Shown piece after piece: positions 16,995 to 26,070 of a DNA stretch of 64,000 bases; position 1 is the first letter of the stretch, and each line of letters opens with the position of its first letter. The DNA lies in assembly GCF_041949975.1 (NCBI RefSeq), contig NZ_JBHFQG010000013.1, positions 35,591-99,590 on the forward strand. The letters run 5' to 3'. This DNA comes from Alteribacillus sp041949975 (GTDB lineage: Bacteria; Bacillota; Bacilli; Bacillales; Marinococcaceae). A program made the position numbers and the translations under genes. Under the pieces are notes generated by a model, which saw nothing but the letters and a program-made list of their open reading frames with translations, was not told the DNA's origin and searched no databases.

Positions 16995-18116
16995 ATGGCT
17001 GAAAATGTCAAGGAATTAGGCAATGTAGAACAAGAAGAAGCATTTCCTGTTGAAAACTTTCACCACTTGGAATTATATGTAGGAAATGCAAAACAAGCAG
17101 CTTATTATTTCTCCAAAGCATTAGGGTTTAAAACAACGAACTATCGCGGTCTGGAAACAGGCTGCCGAGATCGAGTTTCTTATGTTCTAGAGCAGGGAGC
17201 GATTCGTTTAGTTGTAACTGGAACACTTACAGAAACAACAGATATCGCTTCGTTTGTGAAGTTACATGGAGAAGGGGTCAAAGACATTGCTTTAAAAGTT
17301 TCTGATGTGGAGGAAGCTTATCACGGAGTAGTAGATCGGGGCGGAATTGGAATAAAAGAGCCATGGACCGAGAAAGATGGAAACGGCCTTGTGAAAAAAG
17401 CTGTTATTGGTACTTATGGGGATACGATTCATACTTTGATTGAAAACGTAGACTACCAAGGAAGCTTTCTACCAGGTTATGAGCCATACGAAGGTAATGA
17501 TACTGCTTCTTCCACAGGTATTGTCGGAATCGACCATGTCGTAGGTAATGTGGAAGTTATGGAAAAGTGGACCACGTATTATGAGAAAGTTTTTGGGTTT
17601 AATGTTCTGAGACACTTTAATGATAATGACATCTCTACTGAATACTCGGCACTTATGTCTAAAGTAATGACAAATGGTACAGGACGTATTAAGTTTCCCA
17701 TTAATGAACCAGCAGAAGGGAAAAGAAAATCTCAAATACAAGAGTATCTGGATTTTTATAATGGTCCTGGTGTTCAGCATCTAGCACTTCTTACCAATGA
17801 CATTATTGATACGGTGAAAGCATTAAAAGCAAATGGTGTGGAATTCCTGAACACACCTGCTGCCTATTATGAGGAGCTAAATCAAAGAGTAGGTAACATT
17901 GAAGAAGATATTAAAAAGCTTCAGGAACTCGGGATATTAGTTGACAGGGATGATGAAGGATATTTGCTGCAAATTTTCACGAAACCTCTTGTAGACCGAC
18001 CAACGTTCTTTATTGAAATTATACAGCGGAAAGGCGCTCGAGGTTTTGGGGAAGGAAACTTTAAAGCATTGTTTCAATCTATTGAACGCGAACAAGAACG
18101 TCGAGGAAATATTTAA
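16995..18116 (+). CDS. hppD: 4-hydroxyphenylpyruvate dioxygenase
   Basis: 373-residue Fe(II) dioxygenase that converts 4-hydroxyphenylpyruvate to homogentisate. It has two VOC-fold halves. The three iron ligands are visible in their expected settings: His in GIVGIDHVVGNV (about 180), His in GPGVQHLALLTND (about 258), and Glu in PTFFIEIIQRKGARGFG near the C-terminus. It has a strong AAAGGAGG ribosome site and is the first gene of a run ending in fahA and hmgA. Confidence 0.96.
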   Translation: MAENVKELGNVEQEEAFPVENFHHLELYVGNAKQAAYYFSKALGFKTTNYRGLETGCRDRVSYVLEQGAIRLVVTGTLTETTDIASFVKLHGEGVKDIALKVSDVEEAYHGVVDRGGIGIKEPWTEKDGNGLVKKAVIGTYGDTIHTLIENVDYQGSFLPGYEPYEGNDTASSTGIVGIDHVVGNVEVMEKWTTYYEKVFGFNVLRHFNDNDISTEYSALMSKVMTNGTGRIKFPINEPAEGKRKSQIQEYLDFYNGPGVQHLALLTNDIIDTVKALKANGVEFLNTPAAYYEELNQRVGNIEEDIKKLQELGILVDRDDEGYLLQIFTKPLVDRPTFFIEIIQRKGARGFGEGNFKALFQSIEREQERRGNI

Positions 18117-18146
18117 TCATTACTAGAAATGAAGGGAGGAAACCAT

Positions 18147-18930
18147 ATGATAGATAGAAACACGTTGGTAGAAATGACAGGTTAAAACGGAGCACCCTCC
18201 CCTATTTGTCAAACATAATAGATTATGCTGGACTCTTTCCGCCCATAAACTTACCTCTGGAGCAGGCAGTTCACAATTATGCATCCTAACTTGTAGACGA
18301 ATACTCCTACAGCAAGGGTGAAGAGCTTTCTTCTTATGTACATTTATTTTCAAAGGATCACCTTTCATTTGTTAGATGCTACAGCAGCGAAAACAAAACT
18401 GTACGGTTTGCAAACTTTTTGCGAGTTGACATTTCCTCTTCATGAAAACTGGGAGTAATATGATATGCTTCGAACTATTGATGAAATAGGAATCTATAAT
18501 AGGAAGAAAAAGCTCAGCTTGGACTAAAGTTACGATTGGGGGGATCACAACTGAAGCCTTTCCGACTCCAAAATAAGTTGCTGCGGTACTCGTTAAAGCT
18601 GGAGAATAAGGAGTGCCTTTGAAATTTACCGTAGGACTACATCATCCCATTCGCATATCGGGGAGAAGTCAAAACAAATATGCATGGATTTCTTAATATA
18701 TTCACCTCAGGAATGTTAGCTCGCAGTCATAAAATTTGGATGTTCCCGCTATCACTCCTATTCGCTCTGATGAGGATTCTTCTCATTTCTCCTTCACGGA
18801 AGAAGGACTGAAATGGAAAGAACATGAGCTTTTTATAGATGACATTACATTACTTCGTAAAACGTCCCTGCTTTCTTTTGGCAGTTTTGATGAGCTTCGC
18901 GATGACCTAAGAACGTTAGAAAAGATTTGA
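18147..18930 (+). pseudogene. Dead gene of unknown function inside the tyrosine-degradation operon
   Basis: ATG 18147 follows GGGAGG and opens MIDRNTLVEMTG before a stop. Further blocks appear in changing frames: SNIIDYAGLFPP..LPLEQAVHNYAS (about 18207-18285), KFTVGLHHPIR (about 18620), EVKTNMHGFLNIFTSGMLA (about 18670), and a C-terminal part ending FGSFDELRDDLRTLEKI (18736-18930). Together they outline one protein of about 260 residues or more with several frameshifts and nonsense codons. I recall similar uncharacterised proteins beside fumarylacetoacetase genes, but the function is unknown. Confidence 0.7.
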
Positions 18931-18952
18931 TTTGAGAGGAGCTCCAGAAAAG

Positions 18953-20263
18953 ATGAAATCATTTATACATGTAGAGCCTGAATCTCATTTTCCTATACAG
19001 AACCTGCCATACGGGGTGTTTCGTCCCCTCGGTGATAATAGAGCACGTGTTGGAGCGGCGATTGGAGAATTTGTACTAGATTTATCTGTAATCGATAAAG
19101 CGGGATACTTTAAAGGAACAGCCGTGGAAGGTAGAGAGGTTATTAATCAAGAATCACTTAACGCCTTCATGGGACTTGGAAAAAAAGCATGGCAAGAGGT
19201 AAGAGCAATTATCCAGGGATTACTCAGAGAAGATACAGCGGATTTACGAGATAATGCATCATTACGCAAGGAAGCCTTGCTTCCCCAAAAAAACGTAGAG
19301 TTACTGTTACCTGTAGAAATCGGGGATTATACTGATTTTTATGCTTCAAAAGAACATGCCACGAATGTAGGAACGATGTTTAGAGGAAAAGAAAATGCTC
19401 TTATGCCAAATTGGACACATTTACCTGTTGGGTACCATGGCCGCTGTAGCTCCGTAGTACTTAGCGGTACCGACATTTGTCGCCCTAATGGACAAAAAAA
19501 GCCAAAAAATGATGCCTCTCCTGTTTTTGGGCCCAGCGAACAACTGGATATTGAACTAGAGATGGGATGGTTTATTGGGCCTGGCAATGAACTAGGACAG
19601 CCGATTTCCATTGATAAAGCAGAGGAGCATATATTTGGTCTTGTGTTAGTCAATGACTGGAGTGCTCGAGACATACAAACCTGGGAGTATCAGCCGTTAG
19701 GGCCGTTTTTGTCTAAAAGCTTTGCTACATCCATCTCTCCCTGGGTCATCCCGCTGGAGGCGCTTGAACCCTTTCGTGTCAGCGGTCCAAACCAAAATCC
19801 AGAACCATTACCTTACCTTAAAAAAGAGGGAGAGAACTCGTTTGATATAAATCTTGAAGTGTCTCTTAAAACAAAAAATGAAAAAAGCCCGCAAAAGATT
19901 ATTTCTACAAATTTTAAGTTTCTCTACTGGAGTATGGCCCAGCAGATTAGCCATCATACTATTGCCGGCTGTAACCTGCGTCCTGGAGATTTACACGCAT
20001 CAGGCACGATCAGCGGACCGGAAAAGGAACAAAGAGGCAGTTTACTGGAATTAACCTGGCGTGGTACAGATCCTATTGTTTTAGAAAATGGTGAAACCAG
20101 AGAATGGTTAGAGGATGAAGATCAAGTAATGATTACAGGCTGGTGTCAGGGAGATGGATTCCGTGTAGGCTTTGGAGAGGTTAAGGGGTGTATACTGCCG
20201 GCAAAAGAGCAACCTCAGCAAAACAAGTCATCTGACAATAAGATTTTAAGAACAAACATTTAA
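18953..20263 (+). CDS. fahA: Fumarylacetoacetase
   Basis: 436-residue hydrolase that cleaves fumarylacetoacetate to fumarate and acetoacetate. Visible landmarks: YTDFYASKEHATNVGTMFRG with the catalytic His/Asp region, the ELEMGWFIGPGNELG metal-binding acids, NDWSARDIQTWEYQPLGPF, and the C-terminal GDLHASGTISGPE loop. I chose ATG 18953, after GAGAGGAG, rather than TTG 18932, which overlaps that ribosome site. It lies directly after a dead gene and 32 bases before hmgA. Confidence 0.95.
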   Translation: MKSFIHVEPESHFPIQNLPYGVFRPLGDNRARVGAAIGEFVLDLSVIDKAGYFKGTAVEGREVINQESLNAFMGLGKKAWQEVRAIIQGLLREDTADLRDNASLRKEALLPQKNVELLLPVEIGDYTDFYASKEHATNVGTMFRGKENALMPNWTHLPVGYHGRCSSVVLSGTDICRPNGQKKPKNDASPVFGPSEQLDIELEMGWFIGPGNELGQPISIDKAEEHIFGLVLVNDWSARDIQTWEYQPLGPFLSKSFATSISPWVIPLEALEPFRVSGPNQNPEPLPYLKKEGENSFDINLEVSLKTKNEKSPQKIISTNFKFLYWSMAQQISHHTIAGCNLRPGDLHASGTISGPEKEQRGSLLELTWRGTDPIVLENGETREWLEDEDQVMITGWCQGDGFRVGFGEVKGCILPAKEQPQQNKSSDNKILRTNI

Positions 20264-20295
20264 ACAACTCATCATCATCTAAGGAGGTCTTAAGC

Positions 20296-21453
20296 ATGCC
20301 GTTTTATCAAAAAATGGGAAAAATACCACGGAAACGACATACGGTTTTTCGAAAAGAGGATGGTTCTCTTTATCGTGAACAAGTAATGGGAACAAAAGGT
20401 TTTTCGGGTATTCAATCGATTTTATACCACCATAACCCCCCAACAAGAATCGAAAAATCAAAGTTATTAGAAGATGTCAAAGTAACATATGAGGAGCAAA
20501 TGGATCTTAGTCACCGTCATTTTTATTCTAACAAATACACCGAAGAAAGTGACGCTGTGACCGGAAGACAGTATATCCTTGGAAATGAAGACGTTTTGAT
20601 AGGAGTGGTAAACCCAACCAAAGCAATGGATTTTTTCTATCGCAATGGGGATGGCGATGAAGTTGTATTTGTTCACTACGGTTCTGGTAAGGTGGAATCC
20701 ACATTTGGAACACTGACCTATAATCCAGGTGATTATATTGTTATCCCAATAGGAACAATTTATCGCGTCGTACCTGATCAGGGAACTTCTAAATTGTTAG
20801 TTGTGGAAACAAATAGCTGGGTTACGACACCAAAACGTTATCGAAACACCCATGGTCAGTTACTTGAACACAGCCCATTTTGCGAACGAGATTTTTTCGG
20901 CCCTGAAAAACTAGAAACCCATGTTGAAAGCAGCGAATATGAGGTAAGAACAAAATCAAGAGGATATATGCACTCTCATACGTTTAAACACCATCCACTG
21001 GATGTTGTGGGCTGGGACGGATACCTGTTTCCTTATATTTTTAATATTTCTGACTTTGAACCAATCACAGGACGGATTCATATGCCGCCTCCTATTCATC
21101 AGACATTTGAAGCAAACAATTTTGTCATATGTTCTTTTGTTCCGCGTTTATATGATTATCATCCGGATGCTATTCCGACTCCTTATTATCACAGCAATGT
21201 AGACAGTGATGAAGTCCTTTATTATGTGAAAGGCAATTTCATGAGCAGAAAAGGAATAGGGGAAGGTTCATTAACCCTTCACCCGTCCGGGATTCCTCAT
21301 GGTCCTCATCCGGGGAAAATTGAAGCAAGCATTGGCAAAAAAGAAACGGCTGAGTTAGCGGTGATGATTGACACATTCCGGCCGCTGCGTGTCGTCAAAA
21401 GCGCTAGAACAATGGAAGATGAAGAGTACAAATATAGTTGGAAAGAAAGGTAA
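20296..21453 (+). CDS. hmgA: Homogentisate 1,2-dioxygenase
   Basis: 385-residue cupin-type Fe(II) enzyme that opens the homogentisate ring to maleylacetoacetate. Iron-ligand settings are visible near the C-terminal third: YHSNVDSDEVLYY (His and Glu) and HPSGIPHGPHPG (His). The substrate-pocket stretch IHMPPPIHQTFEANNFV precedes them. It has an AAGGAGG ribosome site. A maleylacetoacetate isomerase gene is not present in the window. Confidence 0.95.
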   Translation: MPFYQKMGKIPRKRHTVFRKEDGSLYREQVMGTKGFSGIQSILYHHNPPTRIEKSKLLEDVKVTYEEQMDLSHRHFYSNKYTEESDAVTGRQYILGNEDVLIGVVNPTKAMDFFYRNGDGDEVVFVHYGSGKVESTFGTLTYNPGDYIVIPIGTIYRVVPDQGTSKLLVVETNSWVTTPKRYRNTHGQLLEHSPFCERDFFGPEKLETHVESSEYEVRTKSRGYMHSHTFKHHPLDVVGWDGYLFPYIFNISDFEPITGRIHMPPPIHQTFEANNFVICSFVPRLYDYHPDAIPTPYYHSNVDSDEVLYYVKGNFMSRKGIGEGSLTLHPSGIPHGPHPGKIEASIGKKETAELAVMIDTFRPLRVVKSARTMEDEEYKYSWKER

Positions 21454-21584
21454 AGAGGTATCTGCAGCGAAGGTAATTAATACGTGTTAAGCTAATGATT
21501 TTAAAAATTTTTCGTAAAAAATCCCCTATTATGCTCTATAAAGAAAAGTGACAGATCGTTTCATTCCGTATACATTATCATATA
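21454..21584. other. Start of the decayed intergenic stretch after hmgA
   Basis: No gene or convincing terminator is visible. The full gene-free stretch runs to 22161 and contains only the fragments annotated next. Confidence 0.3.
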
Positions 21585-21740
21585 ATTATAAAATATAAAA
21601 TTGTCAGTGGGGAACTTTCTCCCGGAACAAGATTAATTGAGGAGAAGAACGCAAAAGAAACGGGGATTAGCCGAAGCCCAATCCCAATCCGTAAAGCAAC
21701 AAGAAGGTTAACCAGTGAAGGGTTGGTGGTTGTTAATCCT
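21585..21740 (+). pseudogene. GntR-family regulator remnant (winged-helix part)
   Basis: The frame reads KIVSGELSPGTRLIEEKNAKETGISRSPI..RLTSEGLVVVNPE in pieces, matching the DNA-binding domain of GntR/FadR regulators. The start and the effector domain are absent. At 21741 the same frame continues directly into a fragment of a different family, so a deletion joined the two. Confidence 0.7.
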
Positions 21741-21812
21741 GAGGTCACCTCATTTGTTCATCCAAAGTGGGTGAAAGCGCTAAGTGATGCAGTAGTTTTA
21801 GCTCAAAGCTAA
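21741..21812 (+). pseudogene. HMG-CoA lyase remnant fused to the GntR remnant
   Basis: Twenty-three codons reading VTSFVHPKWVKALSDAVVLAQ and a stop, which is colinear with ITSFVHPKWIPALGDAVEVAKG of the intact HMG-CoA lyase at 12679-13584. It shows that a second lyase locus with a GntR regulator once existed here. Confidence 0.65.
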
Positions 21813-21927
21813 CACAAAAAAATGGTGCGGATGATAACATTTTTGCATCAGTCCACCCGTCCTTCCGTTGAAGTAAAAGCAGGTTCTGTATTCCTGTACA
21901 CAAATTAATGAAAATTTTTCAATAATA

Positions 21928-21974
21928 CCTCCACTTTTTCGTTAGCTTCGCAAGAAGTAAGGAAATAGTGGAGG
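21928..21974. repeat. Imperfect hairpin in decayed intergenic DNA
   Basis: Thirteen-base arms at 21928-21940 and 21962-21974 (CCTCCACT..TTC) match at twelve positions around a 21-base loop. No T tract follows, so it is not a typical terminator. The rest of 21813-22161 holds nothing recognisable. Confidence 0.45.
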
Positions 21975-22161
21975 CAACCAAGCGAAGTGCGGTAGCCGGT
22001 TATAGGTATACAAAAATAGAGTACTGAAAATGTTGGCGTTTTAACCATGTTAAAGATTTAGAGTGTCTGCAATTCTCGTGTCTTATAAATAGGAGCTGAC
22101 ATAGTTTCATCTGTGGTTGTACGATTTCCAGACCCTTAAGCCATTCACCCAACTTTTCATA

Positions 22162-23298
22162 TTATGGTTTAAGTACAACCTTGATACAATTATCCATTTT
22201 TGTATCAAAAATCTCATAACCGTGTTTCGCTTCATTTAATGGCAATGTATGTGTAACAACATCACCTGGATCGACTTTTCCTTTTGCAATTAAATCATGC
22301 AAAAATGGCATGTAGTGAATAATTGGTGCTTGACCAGTTCTTATATTGACATTTCGTTGAAAAATATCACCTAAGGGAAAACCGTTATATCTTGAAGCAT
22401 ATACACCTGTAATCTGAATGTTTCCGCCTTTTCGAACGGCTTGGCTTGCCATAACTAGTCCGCTCATAGCACCGCCATGCAGCTTCAAACCAGAGGCAAG
22501 AAACTCAATATCTGTCATCTTGCCGCTCATTCCTACACAGTCGATAACAACATCAGCGCCGCCATTTGTAAGGTCATGTAAATAGGAACCAACATTTTCA
22601 TAATCTTCAAAATTAACTGTCTCCACATTATTGGTTCGCTTAGCATGTTCTAAACGGTATCCAACATAATCTACGGCTATTACTCGCTCTGCCCCTTTTA
22701 ACCAGGCAAACTTTTGTGCTAAGAGTCCCACAGGACCACATCCTAGAATGATTACGGTGTCGCCCTGTTTCATACCAGAATTGTCCACACTCCAGTAAGC
22801 GGTTGAGCCTGCATCAGATAGTAAAACTAACTTTTCATCTTCTACTTCACTATCTTCAGGAATCTTAAAAGGGGTAAAGTTCCCGTAAGGTACACGCATA
22901 TATTCTGCTTGCCCACCAGGGTAACCGCCTACTGTACCAGAATAACCAAAGTAGGCTCCCATTTCCCCATTATCATTTGCATTATCGCATTGACTTTCTA
23001 ACTCATGCTCACAGAACCAGCATTTCCCACAACTAACGTTAAAAGGAACAATTACGCGGTCGCCTTTCTTCACTTTTGTAACCTCTGGACCAACTTCTTC
23101 CACAATTCCCATTGGTTCATGACCAATAATATAATCCTGTTGTAAATTTGGAATCATACCATGTATTAAGTGTAGATCTGAACCACATATGGCTGTGTTA
23201 GTTAACTTGACGATAATATCATCAGGTTTTTGAATACTTGGGGCCTGTACGTCTTTAACTATTACATTTTTAACACCTTGAAAGGTAACTGCTTTCAT
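22162..23298 (-). CDS. adhB: Zinc-dependent alcohol dehydrogenase (AdhB-like MDR enzyme)
   Basis: 378-residue medium-chain dehydrogenase of the glutathione-independent formaldehyde dehydrogenase-like group. Catalytic zinc ligands: Cys in ICGSDLHL and His-Glu in IIGHEPMG. The structural zinc cluster is CGKCWFCEHELESQC, and the Rossmann motif is GCGPVGLLAQ. Downstream of the coat-protein genes on the same strand, this recapitulates the B. subtilis yraG-yraF-adhB-yraE-yraD locus, whose products belong to sporulating mother cells. Sporulation-linked expression is inferred from that synteny. Confidence 0.9.
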   Translation of the reverse strand: MKAVTFQGVKNVIVKDVQAPSIQKPDDIIVKLTNTAICGSDLHLIHGMIPNLQQDYIIGHEPMGIVEEVGPEVTKVKKGDRVIVPFNVSCGKCWFCEHELESQCDNANDNGEMGAYFGYSGTVGGYPGGQAEYMRVPYGNFTPFKIPEDSEVEDEKLVLLSDAGSTAYWSVDNSGMKQGDTVIILGCGPVGLLAQKFAWLKGAERVIAVDYVGYRLEHAKRTNNVETVNFEDYENVGSYLHDLTNGGADVVIDCVGMSGKMTDIEFLASGLKLHGGAMSGLVMASQAVRKGGNIQITGVYASRYNGFPLGDIFQRNVNIRTGQAPIIHYMPFLHDLIAKGKVDPGDVVTHTLPLNEAKHGYEIFDTKMDNCIKVVLKP

Positions 23299-23328
23299 GA
23301 TTGTATCTCTCCTCTATTATCGTCATCA

Positions 23329-23688
23329 TTAATTTGGTGGCGTTGGAAATAATCCTTTTCTGTTTGTGTTACCAGGGAAGAGGTTTAGCCCGGCAATATC
23401 AATGGCATTTTGGGCTGCTGTAATATCCAAAAGCTGTTGTTGATTTACATTGTACGGATGGAACCATTTTTTCTTCATCATTAACTCCGAAACTTCGCCG
23501 TGGTAATTAATTGCTGTTTGCAATTGGTTTCGAAGCACATTTCTAACCTCTGGACTAGCAGCTTCTGTTAAAGCAATAGCATAATTTCGCACTGCTGCCT
23601 TTGCCGATAGCAGTAAATCAAGAGCCAAAGCTGAATCTGTCTGTTCCGGCATACCTACCGAGTTAATTGGATCCAGATAATCATTCAT
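23329..23688 (-). CDS. CotF-family spore coat protein (YraF/YraD-like)
   Basis: 119-residue helical protein of the coat protein F family. It shares the block DLLLSAKAAVRNYAIALTEAASPEVRNVL with the plus-strand protein at 24273 (same pattern SAKSGVRNTAFALTEAATPEIRNAL), so they are paralogs. It lies between adhB and the short partner gene on the minus strand and ends in a proline-rich PTPPN tail. Confidence 0.88.
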   Translation of the reverse strand: MNDYLDPINSVGMPEQTDSALALDLLLSAKAAVRNYAIALTEAASPEVRNVLRNQLQTAINYHGEVSELMMKKKWFHPYNVNQQQLLDITAAQNAIDIAGLNLFPGNTNRKGLFPTPPN

Positions 23689-23701
23689 TTTAACACCTCA
23701 C

Positions 23702-23908
23702 TTATTGAGTATTCGCATTGTTATATAAACCTTGCAATTCATTGAGATCTTTAATGGAAAGTTGTACATTTTTTTCCATCATTGCTTTTAGATCCTGGTC
23801 AAATACAATCCCTTGCAGCATTTTTGATTTTAATAAACTAACTGTTTTAAAATTAATGAGTTCATGAGTTTCCATGGTCTCATGAAATGCTAATTTTTCT
23901 TGTTCCAT
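23702..23908 (-). CDS. Short CotF-associated spore protein (YraG/YraE-like)
   Basis: 68-residue protein with the pattern LAFHETMETHELINFKTVSLLKSKMLQG. It is the short partner usually encoded next to CotF-like proteins in Bacillaceae. Its paralog at 24073 on the plus strand shares LALHEKLELHELLTFKNTCVTKS. It has a GAGGGGGC ribosome site and is the first gene of the adhB operon. Confidence 0.85.
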   Translation of the reverse strand: MEQEKLAFHETMETHELINFKTVSLLKSKMLQGIVFDQDLKAMMEKNVQLSIKDLNELQGLYNNANTQ

Positions 23909-24072
23909 TCTATCGCCCCCTCTACAAAAAGTATTATGTCTTCATTAGTTTGAGCTTATACTCCAAATGTTATAATTCTTGAAAAATTCATTTTGTAGAA
24001 TAATAAAAATACCAATTACGTAACATAATCAATATTGAATATCTATTTCTTTTTAAATTCAGGAGGATGAAA

Positions 24073-24273
24073 ATGCAGAATAATTTAGCTTTACACGAAA
24101 AACTTGAACTGCATGAATTATTAACTTTCAAAAATACTTGTGTAACGAAATCATCCACAATGAAAAATTTAGTTGGGTGTGAAGAATTGAAAGGAATCCT
24201 TTCATCCGATGTCATGACTGGAAAGCAGCATATTCAACAAATTCAAGGATTTTTAGGAACGGGGGATTCTTAA
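24073..24273 (+). CDS. Short CotF-associated spore protein, second copy
   Basis: 66-residue paralog of the minus-strand gene at 23702-23908. I chose ATG 24073 because AGGAGG at 24061-24066 touches the earlier ATG (24067) and leaves six bases to 24073. It shares one base with the next gene (TAATG), so the pair is translationally coupled. It is divergent from the adhB operon. Confidence 0.85.
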   Translation: MQNNLALHEKLELHELLTFKNTCVTKSSTMKNLVGCEELKGILSSDVMTGKQHIQQIQGFLGTGDS

Positions 24274-24569
24274 TGACAAACTTTGTTCAGAACATAGCTG
24301 GAATGAGTGGAATGACAGATCAAGTTATTGCTACAGATTTTTTAATTTCTGCTAAATCAGGAGTCCGAAATACAGCTTTTGCTTTAACGGAGGCAGCTAC
24401 ACCGGAAATAAGAAATGCCCTAATTCTCCAATTAAATGATGCGATCGACACTCATGAAAAAATAAGCCAATATATGATAAATAAGGGGTATTACCATCCA
24501 AACAATTTAACGGAACAAGTGAACGTTGATCTAAATGCTTCACAGACAGCAATTCAATTAAATAATTAA
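24273..24569 (+). CDS. CotF-family spore coat protein, second copy
   Basis: 98-residue helical protein, paralogous to 23329-23688. It carries the conserved ATDFLISAKSGVRNTAFALTEAATPE block and a C-terminal YYHPNNL segment that matches FHPYNV in the paralog. The coat F family assembles in the spore coat during mother-cell development. The coupled start overlaps the preceding stop. Confidence 0.88.
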   Translation: MTNFVQNIAGMSGMTDQVIATDFLISAKSGVRNTAFALTEAATPEIRNALILQLNDAIDTHEKISQYMINKGYYHPNNLTEQVNVDLNASQTAIQLNN

Positions 24570-24574
24570 TTTTT

Positions 24575-24612
24575 AAAGGAGAATTACATCGGATCTCCTT
24601 TCTCCTTCTTAT
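24575..24612 (+). terminator. Terminator after the plus-strand coat gene pair
   Basis: Eight-base arms AAAGGAGA (24575-24582) and TCTCCTTT (24594-24601) with a pyrimidine-rich tail. Confidence 0.6.
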
Positions 24613-24734
24613 ATAACCAATTCTAAGGTTAAAAATTATATTAGAAAATCAATTATTAACCAACGGGTTTACTTCACCTTCATTTGGGCTGCCCCTGTAA
24701 AGTATTAGAAAGTGCGGTAAGATAACGCTAAAGA

Positions 24735-24772
24735 AAAAAGGAGCTTAGGTATTTCCCAAGCTCCATTTTTCT
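24735..24772 (-). terminator. Terminator of the iron alcohol dehydrogenase gene
   Basis: GGAGCTTAGG pairs with the segment ending at 24764, and on the minus strand the stem is followed by TTTTTT. It lies 13 bases after the dehydrogenase stop. T-rich DNA on the other side means it could act in both directions. Confidence 0.75.
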
Positions 24773-24784
24773 TAACTGTTCTTT

Positions 24785-25957
24785 TTACGCTTTCACTAAT
24801 GCTTCCTGTCCATAGAAAGAGGCTTTATAAAGGTCTTTCATTTGCTCTACAGACGTTTCGCGCGGGTTGGTACTGGTGCATGGATCTTCCATTGCATTTT
24901 TCGCCATGGTGTCGAGATGCTCGTTGAATTCTTCTTCTGATACGCCAAAGTCCTGAAGGGTGGTTGCGAGGCCGAGGTCTTTGTTTAATTGGAAGATATA
25001 CTCCACCAGTGCATCCGTTAATTCAGCATCTGTTTCCCCTTTAAGTTTGAGACGACGGGCGATTTCAGCAAAGCGATCTTCAACTACGGCGCGGTTGAAT
25101 TGAATCACATACGGCAAGTAAATCGCATTGGCATACCCGTGCGGAATGTCGAAGGTCGGGCCGCTTTTATGGGCCAGACTGTGGACGTTTCCGAGGACTG
25201 CGTTCGCAAATGCCATTCCAGCCATCGCTTGGATGCTGTGCATCTGCTTGGCTGCTTCTTGGTCCCCTTGGTAAGAAGCAACCAAGTTATCCTTAATCAC
25301 TTCTGCACTGCCAAGAGAAAGGATATCTGTATATAAGGTTCGCGGCTTGGCGACATAAGCCTCGATTGAGTGTGTAAAAGCGTCCATGCCAGTGTATGCT
25401 GCGATGTGTTTTGGCAGGTTTTCGATCATGACAGGATCGATAATTGCAATATCTGGCGTTAATTCAAAGTCAGCCAATGGGTATTTGATGTTCGTCTTTT
25501 CATCGGTTACCACTGAAAGATTGGAAACTTCAGAACCGCTTCCGCTTGTAGTAGGAATACCGGCAAATTTCGCTTTCGTGCGAAGACGCGGAAGTTCAAA
25601 TGGCTTGGTGGCATCCTCAAAAGAAAGATCCGGATACTCGTAAAAGAGCCAGATGGCTTTAGCAGCGTCCATGGCGGAGCCGCCTCCGATGCCAATAATC
25701 CAATCAGGCTGGAACGATTCCAATTCCTTTGCCCCTTGTTTTACCATTTCAGCGGTGGGCTCCGTATTGTATCCTTCCAACACTTCTGTTTCTATATTGG
25801 CAGCAGCCAAATGTTCCTGAATTCGTGTAAGGTTTCCGTTTCTCTTAACAGAACCTCCCCCAATAACAAGTGCGGCCTTTTTTCCTTCAAATGACCGTAA
25901 CACTTCAAGGGCGTTATCTTCGAAATAAATATCACGTGGGATCGTAAAACGACTCAT
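24785..25957 (-). CDS. Iron-containing alcohol dehydrogenase
   Basis: 390-residue group III dehydrogenase that interconverts an alcohol and an aldehyde with NAD(P). The nucleotide-binding motif GGGSAMDAAKAIW is near residue 92, and the metal-binding Asp/His set is visible in TGMDAFTHSIEAY and LAHKSGPTFDIPHGYAN. The divergent HxlR regulator gene lies 146 bases away, with a palindrome between them, so the two are probably linked by regulation. The substrate is unknown; butanol/lactaldehyde dehydrogenase-type activity is possible. Confidence 0.93.
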   Translation of the reverse strand: MSRFTIPRDIYFEDNALEVLRSFEGKKAALVIGGGSVKRNGNLTRIQEHLAAANIETEVLEGYNTEPTAEMVKQGAKELESFQPDWIIGIGGGSAMDAAKAIWLFYEYPDLSFEDATKPFELPRLRTKAKFAGIPTTSGSGSEVSNLSVVTDEKTNIKYPLADFELTPDIAIIDPVMIENLPKHIAAYTGMDAFTHSIEAYVAKPRTLYTDILSLGSAEVIKDNLVASYQGDQEAAKQMHSIQAMAGMAFANAVLGNVHSLAHKSGPTFDIPHGYANAIYLPYVIQFNRAVVEDRFAEIARRLKLKGETDAELTDALVEYIFQLNKDLGLATTLQDFGVSEEEFNEHLDTMAKNAMEDPCTSTNPRETSVEQMKDLYKASFYGQEALVKA

Positions 25958-26052
25958 AGTATTAAAAGCCTCCTTGAAATATGGTAATTTGTTTCGGTTT
26001 CAATTGTATAGCTTTTAGTAGTATGATGATAGTACGCACTTTTAATGCACGT

Positions 26053-26070
26053 AGTATCCATAAAGATACT
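26053..26070. promoter_or_regulatory. Candidate HxlR operator in the divergent promoter region
   Basis: A perfect AGTATC..GATACT palindrome with a six-base spacer, 34 bases before the regulator start. Further TAGTA-like half sites lie at about 26019-26036. HxlR-family proteins bind such dyads as dimers. Confidence 0.5.
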
